From Thermoleophilum album (lineage in GTDB: Bacteria; Actinomycetota; Thermoleophilia; Solirubrobacterales; Thermoleophilaceae), in assembly GCF_028867705.1 (NCBI RefSeq), contig NZ_CP066171.1, positions 682,001-746,000 on the forward strand: 64,000 bases of DNA, read 5' to 3'. The stretch's first letter is position 1. The number at the start of each line of letters is the position of its first letter. Under the pieces are notes generated by a model. That model was given only the letters and a program-made list of their open reading frames with translations, did not search any database and had not been told where the DNA came from. Shown here piece by piece: positions 25,765 to 32,895 of the stretch. The position numbers were made by a program, and so were the translations under genes.

Positions 25765-27353
25765 CTTCCAACCTCTTCGCGGAACCGTTCGACCAGCGCA
25801 CGGCGGTCGATCTTGCCGTTTACGTTCTTGGGTAGCTCGGGCAGCTCCAACCAGCGCGTCGGCAGCATGTAGCGGGGGAGAAGCTCAGCCAGCTCCCGAC
25901 GTAGAAGCGCGTGGTCGGCGTCGGCCTGTGGACGTCGACTCCACGCAGCGCAGATCGCCGTCCCTTCGACACCTCCCACGGGCACGCCGACGACCGCGCA
26001 CTCCCGCACGGCGTCGAGTTTGTTGAGAGCGGCCTCGATCTCGCCGAGTTCGATCCGGTAGCCACGATGCTTGATCTGGGCGTCGCGCCGGCCGTGGAAG
26101 AAGAAGAGGCCGTCGCGATCGCGGCGGCCGAGATCGCCGGTCCGGTAGCAGCGCCGCGACGGAGCGCGCGGGTGAGCGACGAACGCGCGGCGGGTTCGCT
26201 CCGCGTCGCGCCAGTATCCCGGCGACAGACCCACCCCGGCGATCCAGATCTCACCGACCTCTTCGACGGCGGCTTCGCTCCCGTCCTCGCGCACCACGAG
26301 CAGCTCTTCCCCTGGGCAGGGGCGCCCGATCGGGATCTCGTCGTCGCTTGCGGGCAGGGCCGGGACGTCGTAGTAGCTGGAGGCGATCGTCGCCTCGGTG
26401 GGGCCGTAGAGGTTCGTGAAACGCACGTGCGGTAGCCGCTGCATCCAGTGGCGCAGGACCGGTGTCGGCAGCACCTCTCCGCACCAAAGCAGGCGCTTCA
26501 ACGTCGGAAAATCATGGTCGGCGACGGCGTCGAAGCGTGCGAGCAGGGTCAGGACGGACGGAACCGAAAACCACTGCACGAGCTCGCGCTCGCGGATGAA
26601 CCGCGCGAGCCCGCGCGGGTCGACGTTGAGCTGAGGCGGCACCAGGTGCAGCTCGGCGCGGGCGTGGATCGAGCCGTAGATGTCGAACGTCGAGAGGTCG
26701 AAGTGGAGCGGCGGATGACCCGACAGCCGCTCACCGGGCGCGATCGCAAAGTGGCGAACCGCCCAGCGCACGAAGGCGACCGCACTGCGGTGCGTCACCT
26801 GTACCCCTTTCGGCTCGCCGGTCGAGCCGGACGTGAAGAGAATGTGCGCCACATCGCTGTCGCCGTTCGCTAACTGCGGGTAGCTGCGCGGACGGTCGAG
26901 CCATGTGCGCGCCGCGACGTCGGCGAGCGGATCGCCGTCCGGTTCGAGTGCCACGCAGAGTGGGCGGCTGGCTGCGCCGAGCGTGTCGAGACTAGCCCGG
27001 GCCCGCTCGAGTCCGGGACGGTCGCCAACGATCACAGCTGGATCAGCGGAGCGGAGAACGAGCGCGCTGCGCGCCGGCGGACTGTCCGGGTCGACGGGGA
27101 CGTACGCGCAACCAGCACGCAACGCGGCGTGCATCGCCACGATCGCGCGCGGGGATTTGTTGACAGCGAGAACGACGCGGTCCCCGGATGAGCACCCGCA
27201 CACGTCGCGCAAACAGTTCGCCAGGCGTGCGCTCAGCTCGTCGAGCTCGGCGAAGGTCAGCCGCTCTGCGCTCCCGACCACGGCCGTCGCCTGCGGTGAG
27301 GCAGCCGCAGCGGCGTCGAGAAAGTGCTCGAGACGCAGCGGATCGCTGGTCAT
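25761..27353 (-). CDS. Stand-alone NRPS-type adenylation domain
   Basis: This is a 530-residue ANL-superfamily enzyme with NRPS core motifs in order: FTSGSTGEPKGV (A3), FDLSTFDIYGS (A4), NLYGPTEATI (A5), GEIWIAGVGLSPGY (A6), YRTGDLGRR (A7), GRRDAQIKHRGYRIELGEIE (A8) and NVNGKIDR with the catalytic Lys (A10). It should activate an amino acid or related acid as an adenylate and load the adjacent carrier protein. Reading the pocket positions by eye gives roughly D-L-F-S-L-C-L-I-A-K, suggesting a small or polar substrate; this is tentative. No condensation or thioesterase domain is attached. It overlaps genes on both sides by 4 nt (LLM oxygenase before, carrier after). Confidence 0.93.
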   Translation of the reverse strand: MTSDPLRLEHFLDAAAAASPQATAVVGSAERLTFAELDELSARLANCLRDVCGCSSGDRVVLAVNKSPRAIVAMHAALRAGCAYVPVDPDSPPARSALVLRSADPAVIVGDRPGLERARASLDTLGAASRPLCVALEPDGDPLADVAARTWLDRPRSYPQLANGDSDVAHILFTSGSTGEPKGVQVTHRSAVAFVRWAVRHFAIAPGERLSGHPPLHFDLSTFDIYGSIHARAELHLVPPQLNVDPRGLARFIRERELVQWFSVPSVLTLLARFDAVADHDFPTLKRLLWCGEVLPTPVLRHWMQRLPHVRFTNLYGPTEATIASSYYDVPALPASDDEIPIGRPCPGEELLVVREDGSEAAVEEVGEIWIAGVGLSPGYWRDAERTRRAFVAHPRAPSRRCYRTGDLGRRDRDGLFFFHGRRDAQIKHRGYRIELGEIEAALNKLDAVRECAVVGVPVGGVEGTAICAAWSRRPQADADHALLRRELAELLPRYMLPTRWLELPELPKNVNGKIDRRALVERFREEVGR

Positions 27354-28459
27354 TCGCGCGGCGTCCGAGCGGACGGCAGCGTGGCGTATTCGAAGGCACG
27401 AGCGGTGTGCTCGAGCTCCTCAGCGGACGCTGGGATGTCGAGGATGAAGAGGCTCGCTCCCTGCTCCAGGTAGCGGGCGAGTTCGCGTCCGACCCGCTCG
27501 TAGCTGCCGACAAGGTAGGGGCAGAAGGTGTGGTAGTTCTGGAACGGCCAGAGCCAGTAGGGGCTCGGTTCGGCGCCATCCGGGCCACGTCGACCCGCGA
27601 TCTCGGCTGGAGCGTCGTGGTGGCGTTGCGACAGCTGCGTGTGCCAGTGCGAGTCCGACACACGCATCGCTAGCTGGTGGAGAAGCTGGCCCTTGCGATC
27701 GGCCGGGAACCGTTCCCCAGCGACCGTCCAAGCCTCCTCGGCGCTTACGCGCGCGATCACACCGATGCGTACGCCGCCGCGCAGGTCGCTCTCCTCGTCG
27801 GGCGGTTGCGGGTAGCGCACCGGCGTCGCGCCCAGCGCCTCCGCGGTCGCAAGCCCGCTCGGCGAAGAGCCCGACACGAGCACCTCTGGGAAAAGGTCGG
27901 GATCGAGCGGGGGAACGAGCCGCAAGTTGCGCACCGTCCACCAGCGACCCTCGTGCGTCACCGTCTCGCCGCGCAAAAGAGCCAGCAGAATCTCGCCGTA
28001 CTCGCGCGTGCGCTCGTAGCGGAGATCGTGGGGGGTGTCGTCGCCGAGTGCGAGCAGATCGTTGCGGAAACCGCCGGCGAGGAGGTTGAGCGCAACCGCG
28101 CGCCCGTGCATCCAGGCGAGCGAGCTCACCATCTTGGCGGCGGAGTACGGGTGCATGTACACCGGCTGGACAGCGACGAGCGGCGCGATCCGTTCGGTCG
28201 CCGCGATGACAGTTTCGGCGACGAGCCAGGGGTCGCAGATGCCGTTGTCGGTGTAGACGAGGATGCCGGCACAGCCGGCGCTCTCGCTCCAGCGCGCGAC
28301 ATTGCGGACGGCGCGCAGATACCGCGTGCCGTCCGGATAGTCCTTCGATTGGGGGCAGGTCGAATAAACCCGTAAACGGGGCCGGTCCGGGAACACCTCT
28401 ACACAGCGTAGTCCAGCACACGCGTCGCAGCCACCGGCGCCGCCAGCGTCGCTCGCCAC
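27350..28459 (-). CDS. Luciferase-like monooxygenase of natural-product type
   Basis: This is a protein of about 369 residues of the bacterial luciferase superfamily (flavin-dependent TIM barrel). Recognisable parts are SAGCAGILVYTDNG, VAVQPVYMHPYSAAKMVSSL, GRAVALNLLAGGFRNDLLAL, the REYGEILLALLRGETVTHEG segment with its following WWTV, and EVLVSGSSPSGLATAEALGA. It is closer to the alkanesulfonate-monooxygenase/MupA-type branch found in NRPS and PKS clusters than to F420 oxidoreductases. It would hydroxylate or oxidise a carrier-bound or free intermediate with reduced flavin. The GTG at 28459 was chosen for its GGGGAG ribosome site; a GTG at 28396 is the alternative. It lies 16 nt after the formyltransferase stop. 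Confidence 0.85.
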   Translation of the reverse strand: MASDAGGAGGCDACAGLRCVEVFPDRPRLRVYSTCPQSKDYPDGTRYLRAVRNVARWSESAGCAGILVYTDNGICDPWLVAETVIAATERIAPLVAVQPVYMHPYSAAKMVSSLAWMHGRAVALNLLAGGFRNDLLALGDDTPHDLRYERTREYGEILLALLRGETVTHEGRWWTVRNLRLVPPLDPDLFPEVLVSGSSPSGLATAEALGATPVRYPQPPDEESDLRGGVRIGVIARVSAEEAWTVAGERFPADRKGQLLHQLAMRVSDSHWHTQLSQRHHDAPAEIAGRRGPDGAEPSPYWLWPFQNYHTFCPYLVGSYERVGRELARYLEQGASLFILDIPASAEELEHTARAFEYATLPSARTPRE

Positions 28460-28475
28460 ACGGCTCCCCGGACGT

Positions 28476-29423
28476 TCAGACGGGCAAGCGCTCGCCTGGC
28501 ACGAGCAGCGACCGGGTAGAGGAGCGGCCGTCGTCTCCCGCTGCCGAGGGGGCGGCGAGCCGGACTGCCAGAAGGCCGTCGGCCGCTGCCACGACGGCAC
28601 GCCGGCCGTGCGCCGCGATCACCGTGCCGGCTGGGTGTGAGGCGCTGCCGCCGACGATCTCGGCGTGCGTCACAGACAGCGTCAGACCGTCGCTGCGCAA
28701 GATCCACGGCTCGCCCCATGGCGAGGGGAACGGCCCGTAGTCGCAGGCGCGAACCAATGCCTCGAGTTCGCGTACGGGGCGCGACCACTCGAGCCGTCCG
28801 TTGCAAGGCGGGCCCGCAGGGAAGAGCCGGCGCCGGGACAAGTCCTGCGGGCGCCGGGGCGGTTCGCGCCCGGCGAGAAACTCGTCGACAGCGCGCTCGA
28901 CCAGCGCCACGCCCAAGCGCGCGCAGGTCGCGGCGAGCTGGAAAGCGCGCTCGCGCCCGGTAAGCGTGAAACGCTCGCAGTAAGCGATCGGCCCGGCGTC
29001 GATTTCGGCGCTCATCCAGTGCAGCGTCACGCCGTGCTCGCGCTCACCGAGGTAGATCGCCCAACTGGGCGCGTTGAGTCCGGCGAGTTCGGGCAGCGGG
29101 CCGGGATGGAGGTTGAGAGCACCGATGCGCGGCGCCGCGACGACCGCCGGCGGCAGAACGTGGAGGGCGTGCACGTTCAACACCAAGTCGGCGGAGTCGG
29201 CGAGCCGCGCGGCGAAGGCAGGATCGCGCACCCGGGCTGCCGGCTCGACGGACAGCCCGGCGCTGCGCGCCGCTTCGGCGACCGGCCCGCCGCGGGCCGT
29301 GTGGGCACGCACCGAGTCGGTCAACACCAGCACGGGCTCGACGCCACGGTCGAGCAGGCTACGCAGAACGCGCGCGCCCGTCGCCTCCTCGGCGATCAGC
29401 GCCACGCGCAGCGGCCGCGCCAT
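28476..29423 (-). CDS. Formyltransferase (Fmt-like, natural-product type)
   Basis: This is a 315-residue protein with the formyltransferase catalytic domain: Asn and His in IGALNLHPGPLPELAGLNAP and the Asp in MSAEIDAGPIAY form the usual N-H-D trio. A C-terminal OB-like domain contains LVRACDYGPFPSPWGEPWI, a pattern I associate with formyltransferase modules in natural-product enzymes rather than housekeeping Met-tRNA formyltransferase. It would transfer formyl from 10-formyl-tetrahydrofolate to an amine. It is the first gene of the cassette formyltransferase - LLM oxygenase - A domain - carrier, all minus strand with short gaps or overlaps. Confidence 0.87.
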   Translation of the reverse strand: MARPLRVALIAEEATGARVLRSLLDRGVEPVLVLTDSVRAHTARGGPVAEAARSAGLSVEPAARVRDPAFAARLADSADLVLNVHALHVLPPAVVAAPRIGALNLHPGPLPELAGLNAPSWAIYLGEREHGVTLHWMSAEIDAGPIAYCERFTLTGRERAFQLAATCARLGVALVERAVDEFLAGREPPRRPQDLSRRRLFPAGPPCNGRLEWSRPVRELEALVRACDYGPFPSPWGEPWILRSDGLTLSVTHAEIVGGSASHPAGTVIAAHGRRAVVAAADGLLAVRLAAPSAAGDDGRSSTRSLLVPGERLPV

Positions 29424-29435
29424 CGAGCCGAGAAG

Positions 29436-30047
29436 TCAGTGCGGATCGTCGCCGGTCGCCGCCGGGGGGCGCGACTCCTCGGCCAACGACGTGATCGCGA
29501 GCGGGCCGCGCGCCGCCTGCTCCAACACCTGTGTCGCCTCGTCTGCCGAGCGTGCGTACAGCTCGACGAGCAGATGGACGACGATCTTGTCGTCCTCGTG
29601 CTTGTGGAAGCGAACGTGGGTGAAGAACTCGCGCGTGCCGTATTCGCCGAAGGCCGCGTAGGCGAGCGACTCGGCGGCCTCGGGACCCGAGCACGTCTCG
29701 ACGTCGTCGGCGTCGACCGTCACCGTGCACGAAGCGACCCACGGGGTGCCGGTGACTAGCCGCTCCCAACGATCCTCGACCGGCTCGAGCCGGCTGACCC
29801 GCCTGCCGTCGATCTCGTAGAAGGCAAGGCTCAGGTGGGGCTGGTCGTGCATGCAGTCGAGGCACTGCACGACCGCCTCCTGAACCTCCTCGACCGGGTC
29901 CTGAGCTTCCCCGGTTTCCGGGTCGACCTTGAGGATCCCCTCGTAGTGCACCTGCACCTCGAGGTTGCGGGACCAGCAGCGGTAACAACGAAGCCAGCTA
30001 GACAGCGTGCCGACAGACTCGCGGGCGGACTCGTCCATCTGCCCCAT
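29436..30047 (-). CDS. Zinc-ribbon-like protein of unknown function
   Basis: This is a 203-residue cytoplasmic protein. Two CxxC pairs, LRCYRCWSRN (about 20-25) and VQCLDCMHDQ (about 62-65), look like a metal-binding ribbon split by an acidic insertion. The rest is alpha/beta without recognisable motifs. It ends 12 nt before the formyltransferase start, so it may be the true first gene of that operon. Its ATG at 30047 lies only one base from the start of the divergent lipoprotein gene, so its promoter must lie within the opposite coding region or one start is misplaced. I do not recognise the family. Confidence 0.65.
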   Translation of the reverse strand: MGQMDESARESVGTLSSWLRCYRCWSRNLEVQVHYEGILKVDPETGEAQDPVEEVQEAVVQCLDCMHDQPHLSLAFYEIDGRRVSRLEPVEDRWERLVTGTPWVASCTVTVDADDVETCSGPEAAESLAYAAFGEYGTREFFTHVRFHKHEDDKIVVHLLVELYARSADEATQVLEQAARGPLAITSLAEESRPPAATGDDPH

Positions 30048-30048
30048 T

Positions 30049-30480
30049 ATGCTGGCGATCGAAGAGATGCTGACGCGCCGCCGGGGCCTCGCCGTTGTTC
30101 TCGCCTTGGCGCTCGCGCCGGCGGGGTGCTCCTTCGGTCCCGACGTCGAACCGCCCCCAGCATCCCCCGACACGAACGCGATCGCCGCTGTCGTCGAGGG
30201 GCTCGCCACGGCCGCCCGCCAAAAACGTTGGCGGACGATCTGTGAAGAGCTCCTGACGCCCGCTGCCCGCGAGCGCGCCGGCGGCGTCAACTGCGAACGC
30301 TTCATCGCGCTCGCGGCCAGCGACATTCGCGACCCGACCGTGCGGATCGAGGAGATCACGATCCGCGGGGCGCTCGCGGTCGCGACCGTTCGCGCGCGGT
30401 CGGCAGGCGAGCCAGCGGTGCGAGAGACGCTGATCCTCGCCCGCACGCAGGGCGGCTGGCGCGTCGACGGGCTGCGGTGA
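30049..30480 (+). CDS. Small lipoprotein, NTF2/DUF4878-like
   Basis: This is a 143-residue protein with a lipoprotein signal: basic LTRRRG, the hydrophobic core LAVVLALALAPAG, then the lipobox Cys in APAGCSFG. The mature domain (AAVVEGLATAARQKRWRTIC, VRIEEITIRGALAVATVRAR) has the look of the NTF2-like fold seen in small actinobacterial lipoproteins. Function unknown; it would be anchored to the outer face of the cytoplasmic membrane. The ATG at 30067 (MLTRRRG) gives a more typical signal peptide and would leave room for the divergent promoter, and may be the true start. Confidence 0.7.
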   Translation: MLAIEEMLTRRRGLAVVLALALAPAGCSFGPDVEPPPASPDTNAIAAVVEGLATAARQKRWRTICEELLTPAARERAGGVNCERFIALAASDIRDPTVRIEEITIRGALAVATVRARSAGEPAVRETLILARTQGGWRVDGLR

Positions 30481-30522
30481 CAGGTGTCTCGGAGCTGCGC
30501 CGACGGACCGCGCCTCTGTCAA

Positions 30523-31494
30523 CTAGCGCGGTGCGAGACCGTCGAGCGTCGCCTGGAAATCGGTGCCGGGGATCGGGCCGACGCAGGGCAGCGTGGCACC
30601 GGCGCGCTGGTAGCGCTCGACGGCCGCGCGCGCCTCGCTCTCGGGCCCGATCGCGGCGAGCGAGGCGATGAAGCGGTCGGATATCGCTGCGGCCGCTGCC
30701 TGCGGACCGTTCTCTTGCATCGCGCGGTCGAAGGCCGCGATGTCGGCACCGAACCCCGAGCGCTCCAACATCGCCCGGTAGAACGGCAGCGAAAAGTAGG
30801 GAACGAGGTCGCTGCGCAAGCGTTCCTTGGCCGTGTCGCGGTCGTCCGTCACCGCCGACGGCACCGCCGCCACGACCGCGACAGCGCCCGGGTCGCGCCC
30901 CACCCGCTCGGCGCCTGCACGGACCTCGGGCACGACGACCGACTCGATGTACTCGGGCACGCACAGCCACAGGATCACGCCGTCGGCGATCTCGCCGGCG
31001 AGCCGCAGCATCCGCGGCGACAGCGCGGCGATGTAGATCGGAACGCGGGCGGGGGGTTCGACGCCCGCGAAGCGGAAGGCGGTTGGGAAACGGTCGCTAG
31101 CGGGCGGCTCCTCGCCGCGCAGGATCGCGCGCACCGCCCCGAAGTAGTGGCGCATGTCGCGCACCGGCCGGTCGATCTTCTGCCCGTACCAGCCCTCGAC
31201 GATCGGGGCGTGCGACACCCCCAAGCCGAGCACGAGACGGCCGCCCGAGAAGGCGTCGACGGTCGCCGCCTGTTGGGCGCAGGCGACGGGAGTGCGCGAG
31301 TAGATCGGCAACACCCCCGTGCCCAACCGTGCACGCTGGCTGCGGGTTGCGTACGCCATCAACACCGTCAGCGAGTCGAAACCGGCGATGTGGGTGGTGA
31401 AGATCGCCTCGTAGCCGAGGCGGTCGGCCAGCTCGACCCGCTCCAGCGTGCGCTCGAGCGAACGTCCCGGTGAAACGAAAGCGCCAACTGTCAT
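30523..31494 (-). CDS. LLM-class F420-dependent oxidoreductase
   Basis: This is a 323-residue luciferase-like TIM-barrel protein of the F420 type. Features are TVGAFVSPGRSLERTLERVE, ADRLGYEAIFTTH, ARLGTGVLPIYSRTPVACAQ, GRLVLGLGVSHAPIVEGWYG and RDMRHYFGAVRAILRGE, the standard pattern of F420H2-dependent reductases and dehydrogenases. F420 biosynthesis genes occur at 46.4 and 55-58.7 kb, so the cofactor is available. Substrate unknown. It stands about 120 nt downstream of the meaB operon on the same strand and does not obviously belong to it. Confidence 0.88.
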   Translation of the reverse strand: MTVGAFVSPGRSLERTLERVELADRLGYEAIFTTHIAGFDSLTVLMAYATRSQRARLGTGVLPIYSRTPVACAQQAATVDAFSGGRLVLGLGVSHAPIVEGWYGQKIDRPVRDMRHYFGAVRAILRGEEPPASDRFPTAFRFAGVEPPARVPIYIAALSPRMLRLAGEIADGVILWLCVPEYIESVVVPEVRAGAERVGRDPGAVAVVAAVPSAVTDDRDTAKERLRSDLVPYFSLPFYRAMLERSGFGADIAAFDRAMQENGPQAAAAAISDRFIASLAAIGPESEARAAVERYQRAGATLPCVGPIPGTDFQATLDGLAPR

Positions 31495-31612
31495 GGCGGC
31501 AGCGTACAGCCCCCACCCCGCCCGGTAGCGGCGGTCGAGCCGTCAGAGGCTGCGGCTCGGTCAGGCCACTACGCCTGCGGCTGGTCCAAAGCTGCGCTGC
31601 GACGACCCGCCG

Positions 31613-31843
31613 TCAGCCGGCTCGCAGCAACACCCACACCAGCGCTGCGGCGAAGGCGATCTGCCCGAACGTTGCTGCCGTGCCGAGATTGGCCGCACCG
31701 AGGAGCTGAGCAAGCGCGGTAGCTGCGGCGAAGGCGGCAAGTGGCAGCAGGAACAGGTCGAACCAGCGACGTCGACGCTCGCTTGCCGGTTCGAGTTCGG
31801 CGGGCGGTCGCTTGTCGGGCGAAAGTTCACGTGCGCCGTTCAT
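31613..31843 (-). CDS. Small two-helix membrane protein
   Basis: This is a 76-residue protein. A charged N-terminal third (LSPDKRPPAELEPASERRRR) is followed by two hydrophobic helices, FDLFLLPLAAFAAATALAQL and ATFGQIAFAAALVWVLL. Its ATG overlaps the meaB stop by 4 nt, so it is co-translated with the mutase chaperone. No known family. A membrane-linked accessory to the mutase operon, or a hitch-hiking gene, are both possible. Confidence 0.6.
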   Translation of the reverse strand: MNGARELSPDKRPPAELEPASERRRRWFDLFLLPLAAFAAATALAQLLGAANLGTAATFGQIAFAAALVWVLLRAG

Positions 31844-32895
31844 GAGCGGCACCGTAGCGCGAGCGTCTCGACCAACTCGGCGACGGTCGCGGTCTCGGGT
31901 TGCTCGGCGAGGATCGCGAGCGCTGCCCGCTCCCCGCCGAGCGCGCGCAGCGCCCGTTCCCCGTATTCGCTGCGAAACTCGCGCAGCGCTGCGCGCCGGC
32001 GGCCCTCGCGGCGGCGCTCGTCGATGTCGGGACTTGCGGCACGGCGCTCGACGGCCGCGACGAGCGCGTCGATGCCGCGCGGCGGTGGCAGCGACGCGAC
32101 CTCGAGTACCGGAGTGTCGCGGACGCCGAGCGCGGCGAGCGCCTGCTCGAGGTCGAGCCGCGCGCGCCGCGCAGGTGCGCCGAGGTCGGCCTTGGTTACG
32201 ACGAGGATGTCGGGCACCTCCATGATCCCCGCCTTGAGGAACTGGAGCACGTCGCCGCTCCCCGGCTGGACGACGAGCACGACGACGTCGGCGACGTCCT
32301 CGACGTCGGTTTCGGACTGGCCGACGCCGACCGTCTCGACGACGACGACGTCGAAACAGGCTCGCATCGCCGTGACCGCGTCGAAGGTGGAGGGCGCAAG
32401 CCCGCCAAGACGGCCAGCGGCTGCGGTGGAGCGGATGAAAACGCCGCGGTCGTTTGGGTCGTGCTGGATGCGGGCACGATCGCCGAGCAGCGCACCGCCC
32501 GAACGACGCGAAGAGGGGTCGACGGCGAGGAGCGCCACCGTGCGTCCACGCTTGCGCCACTCGGCGACCAGTGCCGACAGCAGTGTCGACTTGCCCGCGC
32601 CGGGAGGGCCGGTGACGCCGACCGCGATGCCCTCCGCGATTGGCGCCTCGCCAGCAGCTGCGCGTCTGCGCGCGAGCTCGGCGAGGAGCGCTGCGGCGGC
32701 GGCGCGCCCGCGCGGGGAGCGATCCTCGATGATGTTGAGAGCGGCGGGTGCTGCGGTGGTGTCCTTGCCGGCGAGACGACGTGCCAGCTCGACGGCGGCC
32801 GTAGGGGCGCCGTCCGCTCGTGACGAGTGCGGCGGAAGCTCCGACACCTGCTCGCCGTGCCGCGAGCCGCAGGGACGCTCGGCGGGCTGGCTCAA
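31840..32895 (-). CDS. meaB: MeaB-type GTPase chaperone of B12-dependent mutase
   Basis: This is a 351-residue G3E-family GTPase. Seen in order: P-loop GVTGPPGAGKSTL (about 93-105), VDPSSRRSGGALLGDR, the Walker B VVVETVGVGQSE, and the NKxD-equivalent VVTKADLG. MeaB/MMAA proteins load and protect adenosylcobalamin in acyl-CoA mutases. It starts at a TTG overlapping the meaA stop (TTGA), the tight pairing typical for a mutase and its own chaperone. The N-terminal 35 residues are variable and could be partly non-coding if a later start is used. Confidence 0.95.
   Translation of the reverse strand: MSQPAERPCGSRHGEQVSELPPHSSRADGAPTAAVELARRLAGKDTTAAPAALNIIEDRSPRGRAAAAALLAELARRRAAAGEAPIAEGIAVGVTGPPGAGKSTLLSALVAEWRKRGRTVALLAVDPSSRRSGGALLGDRARIQHDPNDRGVFIRSTAAAGRLGGLAPSTFDAVTAMRACFDVVVVETVGVGQSETDVEDVADVVVLVVQPGSGDVLQFLKAGIMEVPDILVVTKADLGAPARRARLDLEQALAALGVRDTPVLEVASLPPPRGIDALVAAVERRAASPDIDERRREGRRRAALREFRSEYGERALRALGGERAALAILAEQPETATVAELVETLALRCRS

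Noticed and set aside
28390-28400. GTG 28396 as start of the LLM monooxygenase
   Set aside because: It lacks a ribosome site, while the GTG at 28459 has GGGGAG at the proper distance; kept only as an alternative.
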